A stretch of DNA of 64,000 nucleotides from Streptomyces sp. I05A-00742. Its GTDB lineage: Bacteria; Actinomycetota; Actinomycetes; Streptomycetales; Streptomycetaceae. The translations under genes and the position numbers were made by a program. Numbering within the stretch: the first letter of the stretch is position 1; each line of letters opens with the position of its first letter. Below are positions 1 through 13,954 of the stretch, in pieces. The stretch spans positions 22,213 to 86,212 of the forward strand of contig NZ_JABETO010000028.1 of the NCBI RefSeq assembly GCF_013055795.1. The letters run 5' to 3'. The notes beneath the pieces are model-generated. The model was not told where the DNA came from, did not search any database, and saw nothing but the letters and a program-made list of their open reading frames with translations.

Positions 1-311
1 GCAGCTCCGACACGGGAGCCCTGGAGGACAAGGCCGCCAGGACCACCGGCCTCTCCAGTGCCACGGTCGAGCACGTCACCCACACCCCCTGGCCCTGGGT
101 GGCCCTGGCCGGCGGCGTCCTGCTGCTGCTCGCCGGGCTGCTCGCGCTGCGCTACGGGCGCGACTGGCCCGCGATGTCCGGCCGCTACGAGCGCGACGGC
201 ACCCCGCGCCCCCGCCGCCCGCGCAGGGCGCCCGACCCGGAGCGGCCCGAGGAGATCTGGAAGGCCCTCGACCGCGGGGAGGACCCCACCGGCGACGCCG
301 CGTCCCGCTAG
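1..311 (+). CDS. Trp biosynthesis-associated membrane protein, C-terminal part
   Basis: An open frame enters from the left edge (codons in phase with position 3) and ends at a TAG at 309-311, so only about 102 C-terminal residues are present. The visible part has one strong membrane helix, starting near the WPWVALAGG segment, followed by RYGRDWPAMSGRY and a charged cytoplasmic tail ending in EEIWKALDRGEDPTGD. That tail and the position just upstream of trpC are typical of the actinobacterial Trp-associated membrane protein family (TIGR02234). Its biochemical role is not established; linkage to trp genes is the main clue. The start lies outside the window. Confidence 0.75.
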   Translation, partial: SSDTGALEDKAARTTGLSSATVEHVTHTPWPWVALAGGVLLLLAGLLALRYGRDWPAMSGRYERDGTPRPRRPRRAPDPERPEEIWKALDRGEDPTGDAASR

Positions 312-427
312 CGGCGCGGAGGGCCACCCCACGTCGAGCCGGTCACGGGCCGTCAGGGACAATGACCGCGAGGGTTATGCGCCCGCAGGCGCGATTCAGA
401 GACCCCCAGCAACGAGGAGTCAAACTC

Positions 428-661
428 ATGTCGGGTCACGGACACGGACACACCCCGGCCGCCTGGACCGGTGTCATCATTTCCTTCATCGGCTTCTGCG
501 TCGCGAGTGCGTTCATCGTGATGGCCAATCCGGTCGGCTTCTGGGCCGGGGTCGCCCTGACCCTCCTCGGCGCGGTCGTCGGCGGCATCATGCGTCTCAT
601 GGGCCTCGGCCAGGCCCCCAAGACGGGCTCGCGGCCGAAGGCACAGCCGCAGAACGGCTGA
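428..661 (+). CDS. small HGxxPAAW-family membrane protein
   Basis: A 77-residue protein. I chose the ATG at 428 because GAGGAG lies at 414-419, eight bases upstream, and because the product then begins MSGHGHGHTPAAWTGV, the signature of a small actinobacterial family (HGxxPAAW). Two hydrophobic stretches follow (about residues 16-34 and 38-58), giving a two-helix hairpin, and then a short basic tail. It sits between the Trp-associated membrane protein and a DUF2752 gene, all on the plus strand. The His-rich N-terminus could bind a metal, but that is inference; no function is known to me. Confidence 0.75.
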   Translation: MSGHGHGHTPAAWTGVIISFIGFCVASAFIVMANPVGFWAGVALTLLGAVVGGIMRLMGLGQAPKTGSRPKAQPQNG

Positions 662-773
662 CCATCCGGTCGTCCGCTTCCCGCACCCGGCGCGGCCCGG
701 GGCGTCCGCCCGTACTCACCTGTACGAGCCGCCCTGAGCTGCGCCTTCGTGTGTCCCGGCGGAGACTGGCGGG

Positions 774-1208
774 GTGAGCGAGTCCGCGCCCGGCCCCGGC
801 CGGGCCACCGATCCGTCCGTCCGCCGGCTGGGCGTACCGCTGGGCGTCGCCGCCGGACTGGCCGCCGCGGCGGCCGGCGTCGGGGCGGCGGACCTCTCCG
901 GGCCCGGCCCCTACGCCTGCCCGCTGCTGCGCTGCACCGGCCTCCTCTGCCCCGCCTGCGGGGGCCTACGGGGCCTGCACGCCCTCGTCCACGGCGACCT
1001 CCCGGCCGCCCTGCGCGCCAATGCCCTGGCCGTCCTGGGCTACGCCGTCTTCGCCGTGCTCTGGGCCGTCTGGTGCGTCCGCGCGGTGCGCCGCGACGGC
1101 GGTATGCCCGTGGCCCCGCGGCCCTCCCACCGGTGGGCGGCGGGCGCCCTGGTCCTGGCCTTCACCGTGGTGCGGAACCTGCCCTGCGGGGCGGTGCTCG
1201 CCCCCTGA
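774..1208 (+). CDS. DUF2752 membrane protein
   Basis: A 144-residue protein with a GTG start. After a hydrophobic first segment (about residues 19-40) comes a cysteine-rich loop, CPLLRCTGLLCPACGGLRG, then two further hydrophobic segments (about 80-100 and 122-140). The CPxCGG(L/T)R motif between membrane helices is the hallmark of DUF2752. The family is widespread in actinobacteria and has no agreed function; the paired cysteines suggest a redox or metal site, which is inference. It is co-directional with trpC, which begins 138 bases downstream. Confidence 0.8.
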   Translation: MSESAPGPGRATDPSVRRLGVPLGVAAGLAAAAAGVGAADLSGPGPYACPLLRCTGLLCPACGGLRGLHALVHGDLPAALRANALAVLGYAVFAVLWAVWCVRAVRRDGGMPVAPRPSHRWAAGALVLAFTVVRNLPCGAVLAP

Positions 1209-1346
1209 GGAGGCGGTCCGCCCCGACGCCGCCGTCAACCGGATGCGCGACCTGCGTCCGACGGCAAGTACCATCACAGTGTGCTGGTGAGGTGAGTACG
1301 AACCGCATCGGCCCAGATCATCCGAGCCCGGAAGGGGGCCGCTCGC

Positions 1347-2156
1347 GTGAGTGTGCTCGACGAGATCATCGACGGAGTCCGTGCCGACCTCGCGGAACGG
1401 CAGGCGCGCGTCGGCCTCGACGAGCTCAAGGAGCGGGCCGCGAAGGCACCGCAGGCCAGGGACGGCGCCGCCGCGCTCCGCGGCGAGAACGTCGCCGTGA
1501 TCTGCGAGGTCAAGCGCTCCAGCCCCTCCAAGGGCGCGCTGGCCGCGATCGCCGACCCCGCGGGGCTCGCCGCGGACTACGAGGCCGGTGGCGCCTCGGT
1601 CATCAGCGTGCTGACCGAGCAGCGCCGCTTCGGGGGGTCGCTCGCCGACCTGGAGGCCGTCCGCGCCAAGGTCGACATCCCCGTCCTGCGCAAGGACTTC
1701 ATCGTCACCGCCTACCAGCTGTGGGAGGCCCGGGCCTACGGGGCCGACCTCGCCCTGCTGATCGTCGCCGCCCTGGAGCAGGAGGCCCTGGTCTCCCTCA
1801 TCGAGCGGGCCGAGTCCATCGGGCTCACCCCGCTGGTGGAGGTGCACGACGAGGAGGAGGTCGAGCGGGCGGTGGCCGCCGGCGCCCGCGTCATCGGCGT
1901 CAACGCGCGCGACCTCAGGACGCTGGAGGTGGACCGGGGCACCTTCGCCCGGGTCGCCCCCGAGATCCCCGACGGCATCGTCAAGATCGCCGAGTCCGGG
2001 GTGCGCGGGCCGCACGACCTCATCGCCTACGCCAACGACGGGGCCGACGCGGTCCTCGTCGGCGAGTCCCTGGTCACCGGCCGCGACCCCAAGGGCGCCG
2101 TCGCCGACCTGGTCGCCGCCGGAGCCCACCCGGCCCTGCGGCACGGCAGGAGCTGA
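1347..2156 (+). CDS. trpC: indole-3-glycerol phosphate synthase
   Basis: Converts CdRP (1-(2-carboxyphenylamino)-1-deoxyribulose 5-phosphate) to indole-3-glycerol phosphate, the step before tryptophan synthase. The 269-residue length and single TIM-barrel are normal for the monofunctional enzyme. Visible active-site motifs are EVKRSSPSKG (E54, K56), the PVLRKDF catalytic lysine (K116), GVNARDL and the phosphate-binding ESGVRGPHD near the C-terminus. GTG start. First gene of the compact trpC-trpM-trpB-trpA block; trpM begins eight bases after its stop. I see no tryptophan-codon leader peptide in the 138 bases upstream, so classical attenuation is not evident here. Confidence 0.97.
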   Translation: MSVLDEIIDGVRADLAERQARVGLDELKERAAKAPQARDGAAALRGENVAVICEVKRSSPSKGALAAIADPAGLAADYEAGGASVISVLTEQRRFGGSLADLEAVRAKVDIPVLRKDFIVTAYQLWEARAYGADLALLIVAALEQEALVSLIERAESIGLTPLVEVHDEEEVERAVAAGARVIGVNARDLRTLEVDRGTFARVAPEIPDGIVKIAESGVRGPHDLIAYANDGADAVLVGESLVTGRDPKGAVADLVAAGAHPALRHGRS

Positions 2157-2163
2157 GACCCGT

Positions 2164-2316
2164 ATGACCGCGTACGCGCGACTGGCCCGGGGGTGCCGCC
2201 CCCGGGGCTGCCGCGCGCCCGCGCGGCGCGTACGCGGACGCCGCGTCCGGTACCACATCGGGTGCGAACCGGGGCAGGTCAACGGGCGCCGATGGCGTCG
2301 GGCAGCTTCGCTGTAG
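2164..2316 (+). CDS. trpM: TrpM-like small basic protein of the trp operon
   Basis: A 50-codon reading frame starting ATG eight bases after the trpC stop and ending TAG at 2314-2316. The product is strikingly Arg-rich, with GCRPRGC and RRVRGRRVRY runs, and then HIGCEPGQVNG and RRWRRAASL. It lies between trpC and trpB, where Streptomyces carry trpM (also called trpX), a small gene reported to modulate tryptophan biosynthesis in S. coelicolor. The C..CR / CEPGQVNG / RWRRAASL pattern matches my memory of that family. It is shorter than many annotation cut-offs and easily missed. Mechanism unknown; three cysteines and high charge suggest nucleic-acid or protein binding (inference). Confidence 0.8.
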   Translation: MTAYARLARGCRPRGCRAPARRVRGRRVRYHIGCEPGQVNGRRWRRAASL

Positions 2317-2397
2317 CCGACTCCACCGGCGGGTGCGGCGCGGGCGGGATCCCGCGCGGCCGCCCGTCGCCCGTTTCCCGTACCCAGGAGTACCTCC

Positions 2398-3632
<1,235 letters not shown>

Positions 3633-3636
<4 letters not shown>

Positions 3637-4448
3637 CTGGAAACATCGGGCTGTTGAACGACGTCCTGGCGACGGCGAAGGCGGAGAACCGTGCCGCGCT
3701 CGTGGGCTACCTGCCGGCCGGCTTCCCCACCGTGGACGACGGCGTCCGTGCCATGACCGCGATGATCGAGGGCGGCTGCGACATCGTCGAGGTCGGCCTC
3801 CCGCACAGCGACCCGGTCCTGGACGGCCCCGTCATCCAGACCGCCGACGACATCGCGCTCCGCGGCGGTCTGCGGATCGCCGATGTGATCCGTACGGTCG
3901 GCGAGGTGCACCGGGCGACCGGCGCGCCCATCCTCTGCATGACCTACTGGAACCCGGTCGACCGCTACGGCACCGAGCGGTTCGCCGCCGATCTCGCCGC
4001 GGCCGGGGGAGCGGGCTGCATCCTGCCCGACCTGCCGGTCGAGGAGTCCGACACCTGGCGCAAGGCCGCCGAGCAGCACGGCCTGGCGACGGTCTTCGTC
4101 GTCGCCCCGAGCAGCCGGGACGAGCGGCTGGCCAGGATCACGGCGGCCGGCAGCGGCTTCGTCTACGCGGCCTCGCTCATGGGCGTCACCGGCACCCGGG
4201 CGTCCGTCGGCCGGGAGGCCGAGGAACTGGTGGGCCGCACCCGCGCGGTGACCGACCTGCCGGTCTGCGTCGGCCTGGGCGTCTCCGACGCGGCGCAGGC
4301 CGCCGAGGTCGCCGGGTTCGCCGACGGCGTCATCGTCGGCTCGGCGTTCGTCAAGCGGCTGCTGGACGCCCCCGACACCGAGGCGGGTCTGACCGCCGTG
4401 CGGGCGCTCGCCGGAGAGCTCGCCGAGGGGGTCCGCAAGCGCGGCTGA
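3633..4448 (+). CDS. trpA: tryptophan synthase alpha subunit
   Basis: Cleaves indole-3-glycerol phosphate to indole and glyceraldehyde 3-phosphate and channels indole to TrpB. The protein is 271 residues with GTG at 3633 overlapping the trpB stop by four bases. The catalytic pair is visible as E53 and D64 in EVGLPHSDPVLDGP, and the C-terminal GLGVSDAAQA and GVIVGSAFV phosphate-binding motifs are intact. Last gene of the operon; a 14-bp tandem repeat and a 13-bp perfect hairpin follow. Confidence 0.97.
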
Positions 4449-4455
4449 GCCCGCG

Positions 4456-4520
4456 CCGGGGTACGGGCCGGGGTGCACGTCCCGGGGTATACGTGCCGGG
4501 GTATACGTGCCGGGGTACGG
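4456..4520. repeat. 14-bp tandem repeat downstream of trpA
   Basis: About four and a half copies of a 14-base unit beginning CCGGGGT. Two copies (4482-4495 and 4496-4509) are identical CCGGGGTATACGTG; the outer copies are degenerate. The array starts eight bases after the trpA stop and precedes the trp terminator hairpin. The internal GTATAC is self-complementary. No coding role is evident. Confidence 0.85.
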
Positions 4521-4547
4521 AGAGTAACCCGTTCGAAGGAACCTGTG

Positions 4548-4577
4548 ACCGGGGGTGCGCTGGGGCGCACCCCCGGT
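4548..4577 (+). terminator. terminator of the trpCMBA operon
   Basis: Perfect 13-bp inverted repeat, 4548-4560 (ACCGGGGGTGCGC) and 4565-4577, with a 4-base TGGG loop. No U-tract follows, as is usual for Streptomyces terminators. It ends 15 bases before the start of the next gene. Confidence 0.75.
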
Positions 4578-4592
4578 TCGTTGTACGGGGAC

Positions 4593-5381
4593 GTGAACCA
4601 GAAGAACAGCGAGGGAAAGCGCAGCGCCCGCGAGCGGCTGCAGGAACAGCGCGAGCGGGACGCCGCCCGCGACAAACGCAGGCGGGCCATGATCGCGGGG
4701 CTGGCGGTGGTGGGGGTGCTGGGCGCCGGCGCCGGCGTCGCGGCCGTGGTCGCGAGCTCGGGCGGGGAGAAGAAGGAGGAGGCGTCGGGGCCGCCGCTGC
4801 CGCCGCAGGGGGCCCTCGGCAAGGACGGCTCCACCATCCCCGTGGGCAAGAAGGCCGCCAAGGCCACCCTCACCGTCTACGAGGACTTCCGCTGCCCGGC
4901 CTGCGCCCTGTTCGAGAACGCGTACCGGGACACGGTCCGCGACCTGGAGCAGGAGGGCAAGCTCAAGACCGAGTACCACATCGTCACCCTCATCGACCGG
5001 AACCTGGGCGGCGAGGGCTCGCTCCACGCGGCCAACGCCGCCGCGTGCGCGCAGGACGTCGGGAAGTTCGCCGCCTACCACGACGTCCTCTACAAGAACC
5101 AGCCGCCGGAGACGAAGGACGACTTCGCCGACAGCTCCCGGCTGTACGAGCTGGCCGACCAGGTCCCCGGGCTGAACACCCCCGGCTTCCAGAAGTGCGT
5201 CGACGACGGCATGCACAAGAGCTGGGTGAAGAAGGCCCACGAGGCGTTCCGCAAGGGCGCCTACAAGGCCACGCCGACCGTCCTGCTCGACGGCAAGAGC
5301 ATCTACGGCGACCCCGCCCATCCGCTGACCGCGGCGAAGCTGCGCGAGATGACCGTGGCGGCGGCGAAGAAGAAGCACTGA
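4593..5381 (+). CDS. membrane-anchored DsbA/thioredoxin-fold thiol-disulfide oxidoreductase
   Basis: 262 residues from the GTG at 4593, which gives the expected N-terminus MNQKNSEGKRSARERLQEQR; upstream in-frame starts would run through the trp terminator. Residues 1-31 are highly charged and cytoplasmic, 32-53 form a membrane anchor, and the rest is extracytoplasmic. The DsbA-like domain carries the active site YEDFRCPAC (C101, C104) and a typical cis-Pro loop, KATPTVLLDG. Likely introduces or isomerises disulfides in exported proteins. It lies between trpA and lgt, and lgt is itself an envelope-protein maturation gene. Confidence 0.9.
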   Translation: MNQKNSEGKRSARERLQEQRERDAARDKRRRAMIAGLAVVGVLGAGAGVAAVVASSGGEKKEEASGPPLPPQGALGKDGSTIPVGKKAAKATLTVYEDFRCPACALFENAYRDTVRDLEQEGKLKTEYHIVTLIDRNLGGEGSLHAANAAACAQDVGKFAAYHDVLYKNQPPETKDDFADSSRLYELADQVPGLNTPGFQKCVDDGMHKSWVKKAHEAFRKGAYKATPTVLLDGKSIYGDPAHPLTAAKLREMTVAAAKKKH

Positions 5382-5498
5382 GGCCCTGAGGTCCTCAGGT
5401 CGCCCTGCGGCGCGTGCGGGACACGGGGCCCGTTACGCAGCTGTTGTCCCGGGTGGGTTGCCGGTGGCGCGCCCGGGCAGGGTAGCGTCGGTGGTGCC

Positions 5499-6377
5499 AT
5501 GAATCTCGCATACATTCCCAGCCCGTCGACCGGCGTGATCCACCTGGGGCCGGTCCCGCTGCGCGGCTACGCCTTCTGCATCATCCTCGGCGTCTTCGCC
5601 GCCGTCTGGATCGGCAACCGGCGCTGGACCGCGCGCGGCGGCCGGGCCGGGACCGTCGCCGACATCGCCGTCTGGGCCGTGCCCTTCGGCCTCGTCGGCG
5701 GCCGGCTCTACCACGTGATCACCGATTACGAGCTGTACTTCGGCGAGGGCCGGAACTGGGTCGACTCCTTCAAGATCTGGGAGGGCGGCCTCGGCATCTG
5801 GGGCGCCGTCGCCCTCGGCGCCGTCGGCGCCTGGATCGGCTGCCGCCGCCGCGGCATCCCCCTGCCCGCCTGGGCGGACGCCGTCGCCCCCGGTATCGCC
5901 GTCGCCCAGGCGATCGGGCGCTGGGGCAACTGGTTCAACCAGGAGCTCTACGGGAAGGCGACCGATGTCCCCTGGGCCCTCAAGATCGACGCCGATCCGG
6001 CGATCGGGCGGGTCGCCGGGACGTACCATCCCACCTTCCTCTACGAGTCGCTGTGGTGCCTCGGGGTCGCCGCCCTGGTGATCTGGGCGGATCGCCGGTT
6101 CAAGCTGGGGCATGGGCGGGCGTTCGCGCTGTATGTCGCGGCGTATACGGTCGGGCGTTTCTGGACCGAGTACCTGCGGGTGGATGACGCGCATCATGTG
6201 CTGGGGCTGCGGCTCAATGGGTGGACGTCGATTCTGGTGTTCCTGGCGGCGGTGGCGTACATCGTGATCTCCGCCAGGCGGGTTCCTGGGCGGGAGGCCG
6301 TGGTGGAGCCGGGCGCGGCCGAGTCCGAAGGGGAGGTCGAGGACGCTCCTCGGCCGAAGTCGGCCAAGAAACTCTGA
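5499..6377 (+). CDS. lgt: prolipoprotein diacylglyceryl transferase
   Basis: Transfers diacylglycerol from phosphatidylglycerol to the lipobox cysteine of prolipoproteins in the membrane. 292 residues with seven predicted hydrophobic segments. The Lgt signature AIGRWGNWFNQELYG is clear, as are GGRLYHV near residue 70 and the C-terminal GRFWTEYLRVDDAHH. Start ATG at 5499. At least two lipoprotein substrates are encoded in this window (the LivK-like protein and the TIM-barrel lipoprotein). An acidic/basic C-terminal tail follows the last helix. Confidence 0.96.
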   Translation: MNLAYIPSPSTGVIHLGPVPLRGYAFCIILGVFAAVWIGNRRWTARGGRAGTVADIAVWAVPFGLVGGRLYHVITDYELYFGEGRNWVDSFKIWEGGLGIWGAVALGAVGAWIGCRRRGIPLPAWADAVAPGIAVAQAIGRWGNWFNQELYGKATDVPWALKIDADPAIGRVAGTYHPTFLYESLWCLGVAALVIWADRRFKLGHGRAFALYVAAYTVGRFWTEYLRVDDAHHVLGLRLNGWTSILVFLAAVAYIVISARRVPGREAVVEPGAAESEGEVEDAPRPKSAKKL

Positions 6378-6414
6378 GCTTGTCGGTGGCGGGGCGGGAT
6401 GGGGGTTGCCCCTG

Positions 6415-6488
6415 TCCCGCCCTTTCGCCGTTTCCCGGGGAGGTCCCCGGACCCCCTGAAACCGCGCTGCGCGCGGTTGTCCTCAATC
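6415..6488 (+). repeat. dispersed palindromic intergenic repeat, copy A1
   Basis: Begins TCCCGCCCTTTCGCCGTTTC, contains two nested hairpins (a GGGGA/TCCCC pair and CCGCGC..GCGCGG) and ends GTTGTCCTCAAT. It shares order and sequence with the copies at 6523-6614 (inverted) and 18167-18260. Lies between lgt and the VIT gene, so it could double as a transcript end for lgt. Confidence 0.8.
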
Positions 6489-6522
6489 TCCCCCAGAGGG
6501 GGCACCCCCAACGGGCTGTAGT

Positions 6523-6614
6523 CAGCCCGTCCGGCGATTGAGGACGCGTGCCGCAGGCGCGCTCAGGGGGTGCGGGGGCTTGCCCCCGCAAGAAACGGTG
6601 AAAGGGCGGGGCCG
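6523..6614 (-). repeat. dispersed palindromic intergenic repeat, copy A2 (inverted)
   Basis: Read on the minus strand it begins CCCCGCCCTTTCACCGTTTC, has a GGGGGC/GCCCCC hairpin, then CACCCCC, and ends TCCTCAATCGCCGGACGGGCTG. It is the inverted partner of 6415-6488; together they form a giant cruciform-capable palindrome with about 34 bases between the arms. Confidence 0.8.
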
Positions 6615-6748
6615 GGGCGCAAACCCCCAGGTCAGCGAGGTAAGTTCGGCCTTCCTTGCTAGCGCGCACCCCGAATCGTGCGTACCTTCGAACTCATCGG
6701 GATCAGGGCACACAGGCCCGCCCCAGGGCGAAGGAGCACCACACCACC

Positions 6749-7480
6749 ATGGCTGTCCTCGACACCGTCGCGGCCACACACATAGCCCACCGCGACAACC
6801 ACACGCACCGCGACGTGAACGGCGGCTGGCTGCGCCCCGCCGTCTTCGGGGCGATGGACGGCCTGGTCTCCAACCTCGCGCTGATGACGGGCGTGGCGGG
6901 CGGCGCGGTATCGGCGAAGACGATGGTGATCACCGGGCTCGCCGGACTCGCGGCCGGCGCGTTCTCGATGGCGGTCGGCGAGTACACGTCCGTGGCGTCG
7001 CAGCGCGAACTCGTGCTGGCGGAGCTCGACGTGGAGCGCAGGGAGCTGCGCAAGCACCCCACGGACGAGCTGGAGGAGCTGGCCGCGCTGTACGAGTCGC
7101 GGGGGGTCGAGCCGGGGCTGGCGCGGGAGGTGGCGCGGCAGCTGTCCAGGGATCCGGAGCAGGCGCTGGAGATCCATGCGCGGGAGGAGCTGGGGATCGA
7201 CCCGTCGGACCTGCCGTCGCCGATGACCGCGGCCGTCGCGTCGTTCGGTTCGTTCGCGCTGGGCGCGCTGCTGCCCGTCCTGCCGTTCCTGCTGGGGGCG
7301 ACGCAGCTGTGGCCGGCGGTGCTGCTGGCGCTGCTGGGGCTGTTCGCGTGCGGCGCGGTGGTCGCCCGGGTGACGGCGCGGAGCTGGTGGTTCAGCGGGC
7401 TGCGGCAGCTGCTGCTGGGCGGTGCGGCGGCGGGTGTGACCTATCTCCTGGGTATTGCCTTCGGTACGGCCGTCGGGTGA
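6749..7480 (+). CDS. VIT1/CCC1-family membrane transporter
   Basis: 243 residues from the ATG at 6749, preceded by AAGGAG at 6731-6736. The N-terminal RPAVFGAMDGLVSNLALMTGVAGG is the hallmark of the VIT (vacuolar iron/manganese transporter) family. It is followed by GLAGLAAGAFSMAVGEYTSV, a central hydrophilic Glu/Arg-rich segment (about 90-150) that corresponds to the metal-binding domain of plant VIT1, and three C-terminal helices. Likely exports Fe2+ or Mn2+ from the cytoplasm; substrate is inference. Codon use and GC match the neighbours. Confidence 0.9.
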   Translation: MAVLDTVAATHIAHRDNHTHRDVNGGWLRPAVFGAMDGLVSNLALMTGVAGGAVSAKTMVITGLAGLAAGAFSMAVGEYTSVASQRELVLAELDVERRELRKHPTDELEELAALYESRGVEPGLAREVARQLSRDPEQALEIHAREELGIDPSDLPSPMTAAVASFGSFALGALLPVLPFLLGATQLWPAVLLALLGLFACGAVVARVTARSWWFSGLRQLLLGGAAAGVTYLLGIAFGTAVG

Positions 7481-7643
7481 TGCTTTATGCGGGCAGCCGC
7501 ATAACGAGCAGATTCCGGCGCGGTTTCAACCCTCCGACGACAGGGCACACATTCACAAGCGCCCGTGGGCAGTGCGGCCCACGCTGTGCGCGGCGAGGCG
7601 GATCCCGCCCCTGTTGTCCACATTGTGGAATCCAGCTTCCGCT

Positions 7644-7681
7644 TTGCGAGAAGCGAGCCATCATGTAACCTGCACGAAATT
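7644..7681 (+). promoter_or_regulatory. candidate gltB promoter with GlnR-like half site
   Basis: In the 269-base gap before gltB, TTGCGA (7644-7649) and TAACCT (7666-7671) are 16 bases apart and could be -35/-10 elements. Overlapping the -10, GTAAC-N6-GAAAT (7665-7680) fits the published Streptomyces GlnR consensus gTnAC-N6-GaAAc for one half-pair. The second pair is not obvious. Regulation of glutamate synthase by the nitrogen regulator would make sense, but this is a single-motif inference. Confidence 0.35.
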
Positions 7682-7749
7682 TCGCGGAGGGCCAACGTCG
7701 TCCCTCGGCACCATGCACCGCCATGAATGCCAAGACGACGGGAGCGCCG

Positions 7750-12298
<4,549 letters not shown>

Positions 12299-12306
<8 letters not shown>

Positions 12307-13759
12307 TCCGAAGGGCTTCCTGACCACCGGGCGCGAGGTCGCCCGCACCCGTCCCGTCGCGGAGCGCGTCCGCGACTGGAACGAGGTGTACGTCCCCGGC
12401 TCGCTGCTCCCCGTCATCAGCAAGCAGGCCGGCCGCTGCATGGACTGCGGCATCCCCTTCTGCCACAACGGCTGTCCGCTGGGGAACCTCATCCCCGAGT
12501 GGAACGACTACGCCTGGCGCGGCGACTGGCAGGCGGCCAGCGAGCGGCTGCACGCGACCAACAACTTCCCCGAGTTCACGGGGCGGCTCTGCCCGGCGCC
12601 CTGCGAGGCGGCGTGCGTGCTGGGCATCAACCAGCAGCCCGTCACCATCAAGAACGTCGAGGTCACCATCATCGACAAGGCCTGGGAGGCCGGGGACGTC
12701 ACCCCGCAGCCGCCCGAGCGCCTCTCCGGCAAGACCGTCGCCGTCATCGGTTCCGGCCCGGCCGGACTCGCCGCCGCCCAGCAGCTCACCCGGGCCGGTC
12801 ACACCGTCGCCGTGTACGAGCGCGCCGACCGCATCGGCGGGCTGCTGCGGTACGGCATCCCCGAGTTCAAGATGGAGAAGCGGCACATCAACCGGCGCAT
12901 CGAGCAGATGCGGGCCGAGGGGACGAAGTTCCGCACCGAGGTGGAGATCGGCCGCGACATCGACGGCGCGAAGCTGCGCGGCCGCTACGACGCGGTCGTC
13001 GTCGCGGCGGGTGCCACGGAGTCCCGCGATCTCCCCGTTCCCGGGCGGGAGTTGAAGGGCGTCCACTTCGCCATGGAGTACCTGCCCGTCGCCAACAAGG
13101 TGCAGGAGGGCGACTACGTCGCGCCCACCGTCACCGCCGAGGGCAAGCACGTCGTCGTCATCGGCGGCGGCGACACGGGCGCCGACTGCGTCGGCACGGC
13201 GCACCGGCAGGGTGCTCTCTCCGTCACCCAGCTGGAGATCATGCCGCGCCCGGGGGAGGAGCGGCCGTCCGGCCAGCCCTGGCCGACGTTCCCCATGCTG
13301 TACAAGGTCACCTCGGCCCACGAGGAGGGCGGCGAGCGGGTCTACTCCGTGTCGACGACCCGCTTCGAGGGCGACGAGGACGGCAACGTGCAGTGGCTGC
13401 ACCTGGTGGAGGTGGAGTTCAAGGACGGCAAGCTGGAGCAGAAGCCGGGCACCGAGCGGCGCATCCCCGCCCAGCTCGTCACCCTGGCCATGGGCTTCAC
13501 GGGCACCGATCGCGCGAACGGCCTCGTCGAGCAGCTCGGCCTGGAGCTGGACGCCCGCGGCAACATCGCCCGCGACGGTTCCTACGCGACCAACGTGCCC
13601 GGCGTCTTCGTCGCCGGCGACGCGGGCCGCGGTCAGTCCCTCATCGTCTGGGCCATCGCCGAGGGCCGCTCCGCCGCCCGCGCCGTCGACCACTATCTGA
13701 CGGGGGCGAGCACCCTGCCCGCTCCGATCCGTCCGACGGACCGGGCGCTGACGGTCTGA
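12299..13759 (+). CDS. gltD: glutamate synthase small subunit
   Basis: 486-residue partner of GltB that passes NADPH electrons to the large subunit through FAD and 4Fe-4S clusters. N-terminal cysteine clusters are visible (CMDCGIPFCHNGCPLGN and CPAPCEAAC). The FAD site is VAVIGSGPAGLAAAQQL and the NADPH site is HVVVIGGGDTGADCVGT; the C-terminal FVAGDAGRGQSLIVWAI closes the FAD site. The start codon ATG 12299 lies inside the end of gltB, so translation is coupled. A strong hairpin follows 31 bases after the stop. Confidence 0.98.
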
Positions 13760-13790
13760 CGTTCAACTACCCGTTCGCACAAGGCAGATG

Positions 13791-13820
13791 ACGGGCCCCC
13801 GACGTTTGTCGGGGGCCCGT
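13791..13820 (+). terminator. gltBD terminator
   Basis: Perfect 13-bp stem: ACGGGCCCCCGAC (13791-13803), loop GTTT, and its complement at 13808-13820. Located just after the gltD stop; TTCTGACGTTAAAA follows, slightly T/A-rich for this genome. Confidence 0.85.
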
Positions 13821-13954
13821 TCTGACGTTAAAAGCCGCTGTTTCAAGCCGAGTTGGTGGCTGTGGTGGCCGGATCGCGTCCTCCGAGTGGCGTAGAACAG
13901 GCGTTCGATGGTCCTATCACCTGTCAGTGTTTTCACTCTCAAGGAGGCCATTTC

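Larger units (their letters stand above)
6378..6748. other. 371-base intergenic region carrying a large palindromic repeat
   Basis: No plausible gene. The region is dominated by two inverted copies of a dispersed repeat (6415-6488 and 6523-6614, entered separately). The rest, 6615-6748, is the leader of the VIT-family gene and ends in an AAGGAG at 6731-6736. Confidence 0.7.

Noticed and set aside
1209..1346. trp attenuator leader peptide
   Set aside because: No short frame with Trp codons was found in front of trpC; GTGCTGGTGAGGTGA gives only four codons without Trp.
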